DNA of 64,000 nt from NCBI GenBank assembly GCA_016716225.1, contig JADJWT010000001.1, positions 682,001 to 746,000 of the forward strand, in the 5' to 3' direction. Source of the DNA: Ignavibacteriota bacterium (GTDB lineage: Bacteria > Bacteroidota > Ignavibacteria > Ignavibacteriales > Melioribacteraceae). A program made the position numbers and the translations under genes. The notes beneath the pieces were generated by a model, which saw only the letters and a list, made by a program, of their open reading frames with translations, did no database searches and was not told where the DNA came from. Shown piece after piece: positions 18,349 to 27,905 of this stretch. Each line of letters opens with the position of its first letter. Positions within the stretch are counted from its first letter, which is position 1.

Positions 18349-19608
18349 ATGAATTATTTTGAATCTGAGTATTTTACTTATAAGAACGATAAACTTTTTT
18401 GTGAAAACTTAAATCTTGGAGAAATATCTTCTGAAATTGGAACTCCAACATTTATTTACAGCAAAAAATTTTTTATGGATAGTTACAAATCTTTCAATAA
18501 TTCGTTCAAAGAAATTTCTCATAAAATATTTTATGCAACAAAAGCAAATTATAATATAAATGTTATCAGATTATTCAATCAGCTTGGGGCTGGAATTGAT
18601 GTAAACTCAGCTGGTGAATTTTACAGAGCTTCAGCTGCGGGAGTTTCTCCAAAAGAAATGATAATGTCCGGCGTTGGTAAAACTGATGAAGAAATTCAAT
18701 TGGCTTTAGAAAATGAAATTTTATTACTAAAAGCGGAATCAATCCAAGAAATAAATCGAATAAATGAAATTGCAAAAAGTTTAAATAAAATTGCTCCTTT
18801 GGCAATTAGAGTAAATCCAAATGTTGATCCGGCAACGCATCCGTATATTTCTACCGGATTAGCAGAAAATAAATTTGGTATTGATGAAACTTTAGCAATA
18901 AAAATTTTTATTGAAGTGAGCAAACTTTCCAATGTTAAACTTTTGGGAATTGATATGCATATCGGTTCTCAAATTACAACTATTCAGCCATATATTGATG
19001 CGGTTAAAAAAATAATCAATTTAGTAAATTCTTTAAAGGAATTTGGAATCAATATTAAACACATTGATATTGGCGGTGGATACGGAGTTAAATATAATGA
19101 TGAAAATTTATTTTCTATTGATGATTTAGCAAATGAAATTGTGCCGATTTTAAAGCAAACAGATTGTGAAATATTTTTTGAGCCGGGAAGAGCTTTAACT
19201 GCAAATGGCGGAATTCTTCTATCAAAAGTTCTTTACACAAAAACAAATTTAGATAAAAATTTTATTGTCGTCGATTCTGCAATGACAGATTTGCTTCGAC
19301 CAAGTATTTATAAGGCTTATCATCACATTCAACCGATTGAGATTAAAAATAATGAAGATATAATTGCAGATGTTGTTGGTCCCGTTTGCGAAAGTGGAGA
19401 TTTTTTAGCAAAGAATAGAAATATTTCAAAATGTGATAAAAATGATTTAATTGCCGTAATGTCTTGTGGAGCTTATGGAATGGTAATGTCATCTAACTAT
19501 AATGCAAGAAGAAGAGCCGCAGAAGTTTTAGTAGATGATGATAAATTTTTCGTTATTAGAGAAAGAGAAACTTTTGAACAAATGTGGCAGAATGAAAAAT
19601 TGATTTGA
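18349..19608 (+). CDS. lysA: Diaminopimelate decarboxylase
   Basis: Decarboxylates meso-diaminopimelate to lysine, the last step of lysine biosynthesis. It is a fold-III PLP enzyme of 419 residues. The PLP lysine is Lys65 in YATKANYN. The phosphate-binding glycine-rich motif is HIDIGGGYGVKY, followed by EPGRALTANGG, and the C-terminal substrate motif is GPVCESGDFLAK, with Cys from the neighbouring subunit and CGAYGMVMSSNYNARRR at the end. Interestingly, the window also carries genes for lysine breakdown by the saccharopine route, so both directions exist in this organism. It is followed by a peptidase gene 76 bases downstream. Confidence 0.97.
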   Translation: MNYFESEYFTYKNDKLFCENLNLGEISSEIGTPTFIYSKKFFMDSYKSFNNSFKEISHKIFYATKANYNINVIRLFNQLGAGIDVNSAGEFYRASAAGVSPKEMIMSGVGKTDEEIQLALENEILLLKAESIQEINRINEIAKSLNKIAPLAIRVNPNVDPATHPYISTGLAENKFGIDETLAIKIFIEVSKLSNVKLLGIDMHIGSQITTIQPYIDAVKKIINLVNSLKEFGINIKHIDIGGGYGVKYNDENLFSIDDLANEIVPILKQTDCEIFFEPGRALTANGGILLSKVLYTKTNLDKNFIVVDSAMTDLLRPSIYKAYHHIQPIEIKNNEDIIADVVGPVCESGDFLAKNRNISKCDKNDLIAVMSCGAYGMVMSSNYNARRRAAEVLVDDDKFFVIRERETFEQMWQNEKLI

Positions 19609-19684
19609 GTAATAATTTTGACTTTCATTTATAAATTTGAAATCATTATTTTGTAAACCTTTAAGTATCAAACAGAGTATTTAT

Positions 19685-21712
19685 ATGAAAAAAATAATTT
19701 TACTAGTTAACATTCTACTAATTAACTTTCACTTATTTGCACAGGATAAACATGCATTATCTGTTGATGATTTATGGAATATGAAAAGAATTGGTTCGTT
19801 CACAGTATCTGAAGATGGTAAGAAAATAATATTTGATGTTACTACTTATAACATGCAAGAAAATAAAGGTAAATCAAATTTATGGATTGTAAATTCTGAT
19901 GGAACCGAGTTAAATGAATTTGTAAATATTGATAAAAGCGTTTCGTCGCCGCAAATAATAAAAGATAAAGTTTTCTACAATCTCGGAGATCAATTATTTT
20001 CACAAAAAATAAATGATACTTTAAGATCAAAAGTTACAGATTTTTATTCCGGTGTTAGCGGTGTAAAATTTGCTCCTTCCAAAAATCAAATTATTTTTTC
20101 TTCACAAGTTTATGCGGATTGTAAAAATCAATCATGCAACAAAGCTAAAGATGTTGAAAGAGCAAATAGCAAAATTAAAGCAGAAATATTCACAGAATTA
20201 ATGTACAGACATTGGAACGACTGGCGCGGACCGAAATACAATCATTTGTTTTTGCACAAAATTGGTGAAGGAAATTATATAGATTTAAATCAAGATTTGA
20301 GATTTGATGTTCCTCCAATTGCTTTAGGAAGTGCAAATGATTATTCATTTTCACCGGATGGAAATGAAATTGCATTCACAATGAATGAAAGTAATTTTCT
20401 TGCAACAAGTACAAATAATGATATTTTTATTTTAAATTTGGCTGATATAAAAGACAACGAATCAACTCCATATAAAAAAATTTCTAATAGTTTAGGTAAT
20501 GATAATCAGCCAATTTATTCTCCCGATGGGAAATATATCGCTTTTTGCTCAATGGAGCGAGCTGGATTTGAATCTGATAAACAAAGAATAATTTTATACA
20601 ATAGAAATTTGAATATTGAAATTGATTTAACTTCTTCAATTGATTTATCAGCTGGAGAAATTATTTGGTCGCATGATGCAAAATTTATTTATTTCACTGC
20701 CGCCAATACAATTTATAATTCTATTTATAGAATTGATATTTCAACAAAGGAATTATTTACAATTGCTGAAAAAGTAGATGTTTCAACAATCACACTTTCA
20801 CCAAATGGTGATAAAATATTTTTTAAAAATCAAAAATCAAATTTGCCGTATGAAATTTTTTCAATTGATATAAATGGTAAAAATTTAAAACAAATCACAA
20901 ATATTAATGCGGAACTTCTTTCAAAAATTGAAATGATTCCTATTGAAACTTTTTGGGCAGAAGGTGCTGAAGATGCAAAAGTCCAATCAATATTGGTTAA
21001 ACCGCCATTTTTTAATCCAAATATAAAATATCCATTAATGTTTTTAATCCACGGCGGACCTCAAGGACATTGGACTGACGATTTTCATTATAGATGGAAT
21101 ACACAAATGTTTGCAGCTCAAGGTTATGTTGTAGTAGCTACAAATCCCAGAGGCAGTTTTGGCTACGGACAAAAATTCACTGATGAAATTTCACAAGATT
21201 GGGGCGGAAAAGTTTATACTGATTTAATGAATTCTTTAGATTATGCAATTAACAATTATGATTTTATTGATTCTCAAAATATATTTGCAGCAGGAGCATC
21301 TTACGGTGGATATATGATAAATTGGATTGCGGGTCATACCAACAGATTTAATGCATTGATTTGTCATGCCGGTGTTTTTAATTTAGAAAGTATGTATGGA
21401 ACAACTGAAGAACTTTGGTTTCCGGAATGGGAAAACGGTGGAACACCTTGGGAAAATAGAGAGCTATATAAAAAATGGTCGCCGCATAATTATTTGCAAA
21501 ACTTCAAAACTCCAATGCTTGTAATTCACGGCGAATATGATTTTAGAGTTCCAATAGGACAAGCAATGGAATTATTTACTTCTTTGCAAAGAGTTGGTGT
21601 AAAAAGTAGATTTTTATATTTCCCTGATGAATATCATTTTGTAACAAAACCTCAAAATGCAAAATTGTGGTGGAATACAATTTATGATTGGTTAAACGAA
21701 AACAAAAAATAA
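19685..21712 (+). CDS. S9 family prolyl oligopeptidase, exported
   Basis: A serine peptidase of the prolyl oligopeptidase/acylaminoacyl-peptidase type, probably periplasmic. I choose the ATG at 19685 because it opens directly into a signal peptide (MKKIILLVNILLINFHLFAQ); a longer frame from 19637 would spoil it. The N-terminal half is a beta-propeller with TolB-like strands (FSPDGNEIAFT, YSPDGKYIAFCS). The C-terminal alpha/beta-hydrolase has LMFLIHGGPQGHW (oxyanion region) and the nucleophile elbow GASYGG with Ser539. The probable acid is Asp619 (HGEYDFRVP) and the base His651 (DEYHFV). Length of 675 residues fits. It is followed closely by the DUF1232 gene. Its in vivo substrate is unknown. 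Confidence 0.93.
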   Translation: MKKIILLVNILLINFHLFAQDKHALSVDDLWNMKRIGSFTVSEDGKKIIFDVTTYNMQENKGKSNLWIVNSDGTELNEFVNIDKSVSSPQIIKDKVFYNLGDQLFSQKINDTLRSKVTDFYSGVSGVKFAPSKNQIIFSSQVYADCKNQSCNKAKDVERANSKIKAEIFTELMYRHWNDWRGPKYNHLFLHKIGEGNYIDLNQDLRFDVPPIALGSANDYSFSPDGNEIAFTMNESNFLATSTNNDIFILNLADIKDNESTPYKKISNSLGNDNQPIYSPDGKYIAFCSMERAGFESDKQRIILYNRNLNIEIDLTSSIDLSAGEIIWSHDAKFIYFTAANTIYNSIYRIDISTKELFTIAEKVDVSTITLSPNGDKIFFKNQKSNLPYEIFSIDINGKNLKQITNINAELLSKIEMIPIETFWAEGAEDAKVQSILVKPPFFNPNIKYPLMFLIHGGPQGHWTDDFHYRWNTQMFAAQGYVVVATNPRGSFGYGQKFTDEISQDWGGKVYTDLMNSLDYAINNYDFIDSQNIFAAGASYGGYMINWIAGHTNRFNALICHAGVFNLESMYGTTEELWFPEWENGGTPWENRELYKKWSPHNYLQNFKTPMLVIHGEYDFRVPIGQAMELFTSLQRVGVKSRFLYFPDEYHFVTKPQNAKLWWNTIYDWLNENKK

Positions 21713-21733
21713 TTTTTATTGAATGGAAAAGAA

Positions 21734-22129
21734 ATGAAAGATTATATTAAAAATCCGGATATCAGCGAACTTGAAGAACACGAATATATGGAAAATTCAT
21801 TAAATGATATTGGCGATGATTATTCTTCGCATGAAAAATATCTTCATGGAAAAGAATTTATTGAAGAAAATCTTTGGGAGAAAGTAGAGAGAATTGGGAA
21901 AAAGATTTCTTTCACAAAGGATATTAAAGCATTGTTTAATTACTTTCGAGATAAACAAATTCCATGGTATAGAAAAACAATTGTAGTCGGAGCATTAGTT
22001 TATTTTATTATACCGATAGATACAATTCCGGATATTTCTCCATTAATTGGTTACTTGGATGATTTAGGTGTGATAACTGCCGTTATAAAATATCTTGGAA
22101 GTGAGTTAGTTCCGTTTTATGATAAATAA
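21734..22129 (+). CDS. DUF1232 (YkvA-type) membrane protein
   Basis: A small protein of the DUF1232/YkvA family. The family core is WYRKTIVVGALVYFIIPIDTIPDISPLIGYLDDLGVITAVIKYL, containing the invariant Y-x-I-x-P-x-D-x-I-P-D and G-x-x-D-D motifs and one or two hydrophobic helices. A charged N-terminal region of about 60 residues precedes it. The ATG at 21734 is chosen because GGAAAAG lies just upstream; a TTG at 21719 is possible but less well placed. It lies 21 bases after the peptidase gene, so co-transcription is likely. The family function is not established. Confidence 0.88.
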   Translation: MKDYIKNPDISELEEHEYMENSLNDIGDDYSSHEKYLHGKEFIEENLWEKVERIGKKISFTKDIKALFNYFRDKQIPWYRKTIVVGALVYFIIPIDTIPDISPLIGYLDDLGVITAVIKYLGSELVPFYDK

Positions 22130-22169
22130 ATAATTTTAATTTTATTCAATAAATATTGAAAAGTCATAT

Positions 22170-22700
22170 ATGAATTTTATTCTCAAAAAATCTGATACCG
22201 TTTTTAACGGAATAGTATTTGATATTAAAGTTGATCAAATAGAATATACTTCCGGAAATTTGGGAATAAGAGAAGTAATTATTCACAATGGCGGAGCTGT
22301 TGTTGTTCCCGTTTTAGAAAACAAAAAGATAATTTTAGTTAAACAATACCGCTATCCTTTTGGAGAATGGATGTTTGAACTTCCTGCTGGAAAATTAGAA
22401 AAAGGTGAAGATCCTTTTGTTTGTGCAACACGTGAACTTACAGAGGAAACTGGTTATTCTGCAGATTCAATTTTACCTCTTGGAAAAATTTATACTTCTC
22501 CCGGGTTTTGCAATGAAATACTTTACATTTATTTAGCTGAAAATTTAAAAGAGGGAAATCATAATAGAGATGAAGGTGAACAAGGTATGGAAATTTATGA
22601 ATTTACTTTAGATGAAATAAATGAAATGATTTCTTCCGGAAAAATTGTTGATGCTAAAACTATAAGCGGAGTTCATTTTTATCAGAATAAAATTAAATAA
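22170..22700 (+). CDS. Nudix hydrolase, ADP-ribose pyrophosphatase-like
   Basis: Cleaves nucleoside diphosphates linked to another moiety, most likely ADP-ribose into AMP and ribose 5-phosphate. The Nudix box is complete: GKLEKGEDPFVCATRELTEE, with the metal-binding R-E-x-x-E-E core. The upstream KQYRYPFGEWMFELPAG is the hallmark of the NudF/ADP-ribose subgroup, as is the Pro in PGFCNEILYIYLAENL, which lies beyond the box at the position used for substrate selection. Its 176 residues are typical. It is followed by a strong terminator. Confidence 0.92.
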   Translation: MNFILKKSDTVFNGIVFDIKVDQIEYTSGNLGIREVIIHNGGAVVVPVLENKKIILVKQYRYPFGEWMFELPAGKLEKGEDPFVCATRELTEETGYSADSILPLGKIYTSPGFCNEILYIYLAENLKEGNHNRDEGEQGMEIYEFTLDEINEMISSGKIVDAKTISGVHFYQNKIK

Positions 22701-22730
22701 TGCCTTTGGAATTTTTGGTAATTTAAAAGA

Positions 22731-22760
22731 GAAGCCATCGTTTAAAATGATGGCTTCTTT
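22731..22760 (+). terminator. Rho-independent terminator
   Basis: GAAGCCATC (22731-22739) pairs perfectly with GATGGCTTC (22749-22757) around a TTAAAA-type loop and is followed by TTTATTTT. It terminates the Nudix gene, and could also act for convergent murI because A-rich sequence precedes the stem. Confidence 0.82.
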
Positions 22761-22787
22761 ATTTTCACATATTGAGAAAATTTAGAA

Positions 22788-23615
22788 TCAAACATTTATA
22801 ATTTCTTCAAGATCAACTTTTTCAAGATGTTCCAATTCTTTACCTAAAAATCTACTTGCAATTTCGTTAAATTTTTTTGGAACATCACTAACATAGAATT
22901 CATGTTTGCCGATATTATGCTGGTAATTTTTAATTCCTCTGCCTTCTAAATATTCATTTACTTCTACTGAAGCAGCAGAACCGGAATCAATTAATTTTAC
23001 ATTTTTGCCAATCACTTCTTGAATCACATCTTTCAAAATCGGGTAATGTGTACATCCCAAAATCAAAGTATCAATTTTCGCCTTTTTCAAATCAGCTAAA
23101 TATTCTTGAGCTATTAATTTTGTTGCCGGATGATTTATCCAACCTTCTTCTGCAAGCGGTACAAATAGCGGACAAGCTTTTTCAATTACTTCAATTTCGG
23201 GATTTATATTTTTTATCACTTTTGAATATGCTTGATTTGAAACAGTTGTTTCTGTTCCAATAACTCCAATTTTATTATTCTTTGTTTCTTTAATTGCCAC
23301 TTTTGCTCCGGGATTTATCATTCCAATTATTGGAACATCAAATTTATTTCTAAGTTCATCAAGAGCTACCGAAGAAGCTGTATTGCATGCAACAATAATT
23401 AATTTAACATTTTTTTTTGCTAAAAATTGTGCATCTTGAATTGAATATTCTATAATTGTAGTATTAGATTTGGATCCATATGGCACACGAGCTGTATCGC
23501 CAAAGTAAATTATTTTTTCACTTGGTAAAAATGAGTTTACACTTTTTACAACTGTTAATCCTCCAATGCCGGAATCAAAAACTCCAATTGGATTTGTCTT
23601 GTTCATAAAATTCAT
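22788..23615 (-). CDS. murI: Glutamate racemase
   Basis: Interconverts L- and D-glutamate to supply peptidoglycan synthesis, without a cofactor. The N-terminal IGVFDSGIGGLTVVKSV and YFGDTARVPYG are diagnostic. The two catalytic cysteines lie in VACNTASS (Cys77) and LILGCTHYP. Length (275) is typical. The start ATG at 23615 has AAAGGGA about 13 bases upstream; an internal ATG at codon 4 is a weaker choice. Its start is 6 bases after the stop of glnD, so the two form an operon. Confidence 0.97.
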   Translation of the reverse strand: MNFMNKTNPIGVFDSGIGGLTVVKSVNSFLPSEKIIYFGDTARVPYGSKSNTTIIEYSIQDAQFLAKKNVKLIIVACNTASSVALDELRNKFDVPIIGMINPGAKVAIKETKNNKIGVIGTETTVSNQAYSKVIKNINPEIEVIEKACPLFVPLAEEGWINHPATKLIAQEYLADLKKAKIDTLILGCTHYPILKDVIQEVIGKNVKLIDSGSAASVEVNEYLEGRGIKNYQHNIGKHEFYVSDVPKKFNEIASRFLGKELEHLEKVDLEEIINV

Positions 23616-23621
23616 TAAAAT

Positions 23622-26165
23622 TTATAATCCCTTTATTTCAGTAATTAATTCAGACCTAATAAATTCAAATTCACTCTTTCTTAATTTTTGTCCGTTATTT
23701 TTTAGAACATAAAAAACATCAATAATTCCATCAAGCTTTGTTACAATTTTTGCAAATGAAACTGCCAATCCAAGTTCTGCAAGTTTATTTGTAATTGTAT
23801 AAAGCAAACCGATTTTATCTGGCGAATGTACTTCAATAATTGAAAAGTTATGCTGATTTTCAAAATCAATAAAAATATTTTTTGTTTGTGTAGTTGCAGC
23901 ACTAAGTATTCTTTTCCATTTTTGTTTTACTCGTTCAAATTCTTTATCAATTTTCAACTCATTGAGGATAGCAGCTTTTACATCTTTTTCTATTTTTTGA
24001 TATCGAGAATTATCAACAATGGAATTAGTTCTAAAATCCGAAACACTAAAGCTATCAATCACAATTGCATCTTTTCGTGTAAATATTCTTGCATCGTGAA
24101 TATTCAAATCATTAATTGCTAAAGCACCGCAAAGCCTTGCCAGTAAAGCATCAGAATCTTTTGTAAGAATTGTGATGTTAGTAAAATTTTCGCTTTCTTT
24201 AAAAAATACTGCAACCTTTGAACCTTTTTCAATTTCTTCAATATGCTGATTTATTTCATCTTCCGAAAAATGGAAAACATAACCTAAATCATCAACTTGA
24301 TCAAGATGTTCAGCCATTACTGCGTTATCATTGTAATTATCATTAACAAGTTGGAATGATCTTGCGCTCATTAACTCTTCACCGGAAAGCTGTTCCATAA
24401 GCATTGATTTCGCTTTCAAATATAATTCATGCAAAAGATCAGCTTTCCATTTTGTCCAGACTTGCGGATTTACGGCAGATAAATCTGCGTAAGTTAAAAT
24501 GTATAAATAATCAAGTGATTTTATTGTAGGAAATATCGAAATAAAATTATCAAGTGTTGCCGGATCATTTAAATCTCTTCTGAAAGAAACTTGTTCCATT
24601 GTAAGATGATGACGAATTAAAAATTGAACAAATAAAATTTCATTTTGTCCGTAACCTAAATTCTGCATAATGCTATTGGCTATTTCTGCACCGATAATTT
24701 CATGACCGGAAACACTTATTGGTTTTCCAATATCATGTAAAAGAGTTGCAAGATATAATAAATCTTTTGATTGAACGGATTTATAAATTTTTGCAATATG
24801 ATTGTCTTCATTTGCTAAATTTTCGATGTTCTGCATTGCAACAAGTGTATGTTCATCGGCAGTATAGCAATGATAAACTCCGGGCTGGAAAAACCCATTT
24901 AAACTTTTGAATTCGGGTAATACAACATCCAAAAAACTGAACTCATTCATTGAAGATAATGTTTTAGCAACATTTGCCGGAAGTTTTAATAATTCTCTAA
25001 AGAAAACCGATGAAGTAACTTCCGGAGTTTGCGTTTCTTCAATTAAATGAATACTTTCAATAACTAAAGAACGGAGATTCAATTCAAAAATTGCATCATG
25101 AACTGCACGATAATAAAATGCACGCATAATTTCCGAAATATTTAAAATTCTGTCTCCTTTAAAGAGTAAAATATTTCCTTTTATTTCAAAATCATCATCA
25201 AGATCAATTGATAAAAAATTTGAAATTGCAGTTGCATAAGAATGCTTATATCTCTTCATCATAGTTTTTGAAAAACGATTAAGAATTGTAGTAGCCCTAA
25301 AGTAACTGTACATAAATTCTTTCCAGTCACTTTTTTTATATCCTAATCTATTAGCAATTTGTTCTTGCTGTTCAAATTCTAATCGGTCATTTTTTCTTCC
25401 TTCAACAAGATGAAGATGATTTCTAGCATTCAATATAGTTTGGTAACTATCAAATAATCTTTTATATGCTTTTCTATTTATTGTTCCGTTTTCTAAAATT
25501 GTTTTGAGAAAAATTTCGGTGTGAGTTATTTCATCTTGATTAGAAAGTAGAATATTGTTTTTAATCGAGTACATCCATTCAACGCAATGAATATCGCGCA
25601 ATCCGCCGCCGGTAAATTTTACATTTGGTTCTAAAACTTTTGGTGAACTTCCATATTTTTTGTAACGTAATTCAACATCGTCAAAAAGATCAAAAATTAA
25701 CTGTTTCTCGTCTGTCTTTTCAATTATTTCAAAAACTTTTCTATTCCATTCATCATATAATAATTTATTGCCGATTAAAAACCGTGTTTCAAAAAATTGT
25801 GTAAATGCATGAAGATCCTCGTTCATAAATTTTTGAATATCGCCAAAAGTTCTTACTGTATGTGAAACTTCAATTCCCGCATCCCAAAGTTTTGTAACTG
25901 CATCTCTAATGTTTTGTTCATGGGTTTCAACTTTCTGTATGATAAACATTAAATCAATATCCGAATAAGGAGATAATTCGCGTCTGCTAAAGCCGCCGGC
26001 AGCAACCATAACGCAATCAACTGATTGGGGTTTTATAATTTTTATAATATATTCTTCGACTAATAAACTGTAACGGACGCAAAATTTATATGAATTTTTT
26101 ATTAATTCTTCATCATTAAATAGTCGGTTTCTATCGGTTAAAAATTGTTCTCGAAAATTTTCCAT
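23622..26165 (-). CDS. glnD: PII uridylyltransferase/uridylyl-removing enzyme
   Basis: Senses glutamine and uridylylates or deuridylylates the PII protein to set nitrogen assimilation. All expected domains occur in order: a nucleotidyltransferase domain with GGFSRRELSPYSDIDLMF near residues 57-74, the GLRDIHCVEWM segment, a helical linker, an HD domain with His477-Asp478 in LLHDIGKP and a downstream HHLTMEQVSFRRDLNDP, and two C-terminal ACT domains (about residues 690-770 and 780-847, the second starting SIIEVHSPDKIGLLYTIT). Its 847 residues are full length. It is upstream of and adjacent to murI. No PII or glutamine synthetase gene is in the window. Confidence 0.94.
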   Translation of the reverse strand: MENFREQFLTDRNRLFNDEELIKNSYKFCVRYSLLVEEYIIKIIKPQSVDCVMVAAGGFSRRELSPYSDIDLMFIIQKVETHEQNIRDAVTKLWDAGIEVSHTVRTFGDIQKFMNEDLHAFTQFFETRFLIGNKLLYDEWNRKVFEIIEKTDEKQLIFDLFDDVELRYKKYGSSPKVLEPNVKFTGGGLRDIHCVEWMYSIKNNILLSNQDEITHTEIFLKTILENGTINRKAYKRLFDSYQTILNARNHLHLVEGRKNDRLEFEQQEQIANRLGYKKSDWKEFMYSYFRATTILNRFSKTMMKRYKHSYATAISNFLSIDLDDDFEIKGNILLFKGDRILNISEIMRAFYYRAVHDAIFELNLRSLVIESIHLIEETQTPEVTSSVFFRELLKLPANVAKTLSSMNEFSFLDVVLPEFKSLNGFFQPGVYHCYTADEHTLVAMQNIENLANEDNHIAKIYKSVQSKDLLYLATLLHDIGKPISVSGHEIIGAEIANSIMQNLGYGQNEILFVQFLIRHHLTMEQVSFRRDLNDPATLDNFISIFPTIKSLDYLYILTYADLSAVNPQVWTKWKADLLHELYLKAKSMLMEQLSGEELMSARSFQLVNDNYNDNAVMAEHLDQVDDLGYVFHFSEDEINQHIEEIEKGSKVAVFFKESENFTNITILTKDSDALLARLCGALAINDLNIHDARIFTRKDAIVIDSFSVSDFRTNSIVDNSRYQKIEKDVKAAILNELKIDKEFERVKQKWKRILSAATTQTKNIFIDFENQHNFSIIEVHSPDKIGLLYTITNKLAELGLAVSFAKIVTKLDGIIDVFYVLKNNGQKLRKSEFEFIRSELITEIKGL

Positions 26166-26241
26166 ACATTAAAAAATTATTTCATGAGAAAATAAGTTTT
26201 ACATTTTGTTTATTTTTTTGACTGATAATTATACAAAAAAA

Positions 26242-26279
26242 AAATCCCGCAAACTATTTATGTTAAGCTTGCGAGATTT
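26242..26279 (-). terminator. Rho-independent terminator of the tyrosine phenol-lyase-like gene
   Basis: Read on the minus strand, AAATCTCGCAA and TTGCGGGATTT form an 11-bp stem with one G-U pair, followed by a long run of T (the A-run at 26235-26244 on the plus strand). It lies just after the stop codon at 26301. Confidence 0.82.
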
Positions 26280-26300
26280 AATTATATCAAAAATTATTTT

Positions 26301-27692
26301 CTATAATTTTTTAAATCTTGCTTGAAAGAATCTTAAATACTTTGGTTCATAAACCATTTTTAATCCTTTCACAGATTTTCTATTTTGAAAAACGCTTGCA
26401 ATTGATTCAACCGTAACATCAATGTGAGCTTGAGTATAAACTCTGCGTGGAAATGTACATCTTACCAATTCCAATTTAGGATAATTATTTTCACCGGTTT
26501 CTTTATTTCTTCCCGCTGAAACAATTCCTCTTTCCATTGTTCTAACACCGGAATCAATATAAATTTCTGCAGCTAATGTTTGCGCCGGATACTGATCTTG
26601 TTTTACATGAGGAAGAAATTTTTTAGCATTCAAAAATATCGCATGTCCACCGATTGGTTGAACAAACGGAACTCCATACTGAGCAAGCTGATCTCCGAAA
26701 TATCTTATTTGTCCAATTCTTGCATGAATATTATTATAATCCAACATTTCTTCAATTCCAATTGCCATAGCTTCCATATCTCTTCCGGCAAGACCACCAT
26801 AAGTGTGTAAGCCTTCATAAATTACAACCATATTTCTTGCTTCTTCGTATACTTTTTTATTTTTGGTAGCAATTATTCCGCCGATATTTACCATTAAATC
26901 TTTTTTCGCACTTACCCAAACTCCTTCAAAATAAGAACACATTTCTAAGAATATTTGTGCAATTGTTTTTGATTTATAGCCTTTCTCTCTTTCTTGAATA
27001 AAATATGCATTTTCTGTTGCGCGAGTTGCATCAAACCAAAGTTGTATCCCATGTTTATCGCAAACTTTTTTTACTTCTTTTAAGTTTTGCATTGAAAAAG
27101 GTTGACCGCCAGCCATATTTACTGGTCCAGCCATACTTACATAAGGAATTTTTTTTGCACCGACTTTTTTTATCAAATCTTCTAATTTTTGAATATCAAT
27201 ATTTCCTTTAAATAAATGTTCATTATCGGGATCATGTGCTTCATCAATAATAACATCAACAAAAGTTGCGCCGGCTAATTCTTGGTGAAGTCTTGTTGTT
27301 GTAAAATACATATTGCCCGGAATGTAATCACCCGGCGTAATTAATATTTTAGAAATCATATGTTCAGCGGCTCTTCCTTGATGCGTTGGGACAAAGTAAG
27401 GAAATCCGTAATACTTTTTAATATTATCCCACAAGTGATAAAAGTTTTTACTTCCGGCATAAGCTTCATCACCAATCATCATTCCAGCCCACTGATTATC
27501 ACTCATTGCATTTGTTCCGCTATCAGTCAAAAGATCAATATACACATCTTCAGATTTTAAAAGAAAAGTATTGTACCCGGCTTCTTTTATAGCTTTTTCT
27601 CGCTCTGCTCTTGTTGTCATTTTTAAAGGTTCAACAACTTTAATTTTGAACGGTTCTGCCCAGCTTCGTTTTGTAATTTTTTTCTTAATCAT
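26301..27692 (-). CDS. Tyrosine phenol-lyase-like beta-eliminating lyase
   Basis: A PLP enzyme of the tryptophanase/tyrosine phenol-lyase family, which splits an aromatic amino acid into phenol or indole plus pyruvate and ammonia. Family motifs include YIDLLTDSGTNAMSDNQWAG, GDEAYAGSKNFYHL, PTHQGRAAEH and VWVSAKKD, which holds the PLP lysine. From memory of the Citrobacter enzyme, tyrosine phenol-lyase has NMYFTTTR, an Arg in the GVR-x-MERG segment, and RFF near the end. All three occur here, whereas tryptophanase has an Asp and Ile/Val at the corresponding places. I therefore favour phenol-lyase, but specificity needs assay. It has 463 residues; ATG 27692 has GGAG 8 bases upstream. It is a single-gene unit with its own terminator. 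Confidence 0.82.
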   Translation of the reverse strand: MIKKKITKRSWAEPFKIKVVEPLKMTTRAEREKAIKEAGYNTFLLKSEDVYIDLLTDSGTNAMSDNQWAGMMIGDEAYAGSKNFYHLWDNIKKYYGFPYFVPTHQGRAAEHMISKILITPGDYIPGNMYFTTTRLHQELAGATFVDVIIDEAHDPDNEHLFKGNIDIQKLEDLIKKVGAKKIPYVSMAGPVNMAGGQPFSMQNLKEVKKVCDKHGIQLWFDATRATENAYFIQEREKGYKSKTIAQIFLEMCSYFEGVWVSAKKDLMVNIGGIIATKNKKVYEEARNMVVIYEGLHTYGGLAGRDMEAMAIGIEEMLDYNNIHARIGQIRYFGDQLAQYGVPFVQPIGGHAIFLNAKKFLPHVKQDQYPAQTLAAEIYIDSGVRTMERGIVSAGRNKETGENNYPKLELVRCTFPRRVYTQAHIDVTVESIASVFQNRKSVKGLKMVYEPKYLRFFQARFKKL

Positions 27693-27815
27693 TGTAAACT
27701 CCTTATTATTAAAAATTGTTTTAGATTTTTACATAAATTAAGTTAAGCTATAGCATTGCCATGTATTTGTATAACAGAAGTTTTCTTTGTTTAAAAAATG
27801 TTAGATTTGGAAGAA

Positions 27816-27842
27816 GCAGAGCAAGACAAAATTTTACTCTGC
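27816..27842 (-). terminator. Possible weak terminator after queF
   Basis: GCAGAG (27816-27821) and CTCTGC (27837-27842) form a 6-bp GC-containing stem about 65 bases beyond the queF stop on the minus strand. There is no good T-run after it in that direction, so it is a tentative call. Confidence 0.3.
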
Positions 27843-27905
27843 CAAAAAAAATACATTGAGTGCTGTAAAATTCAATATTTGAAAAATTTGTTTTCACAAA
27901 AAATT

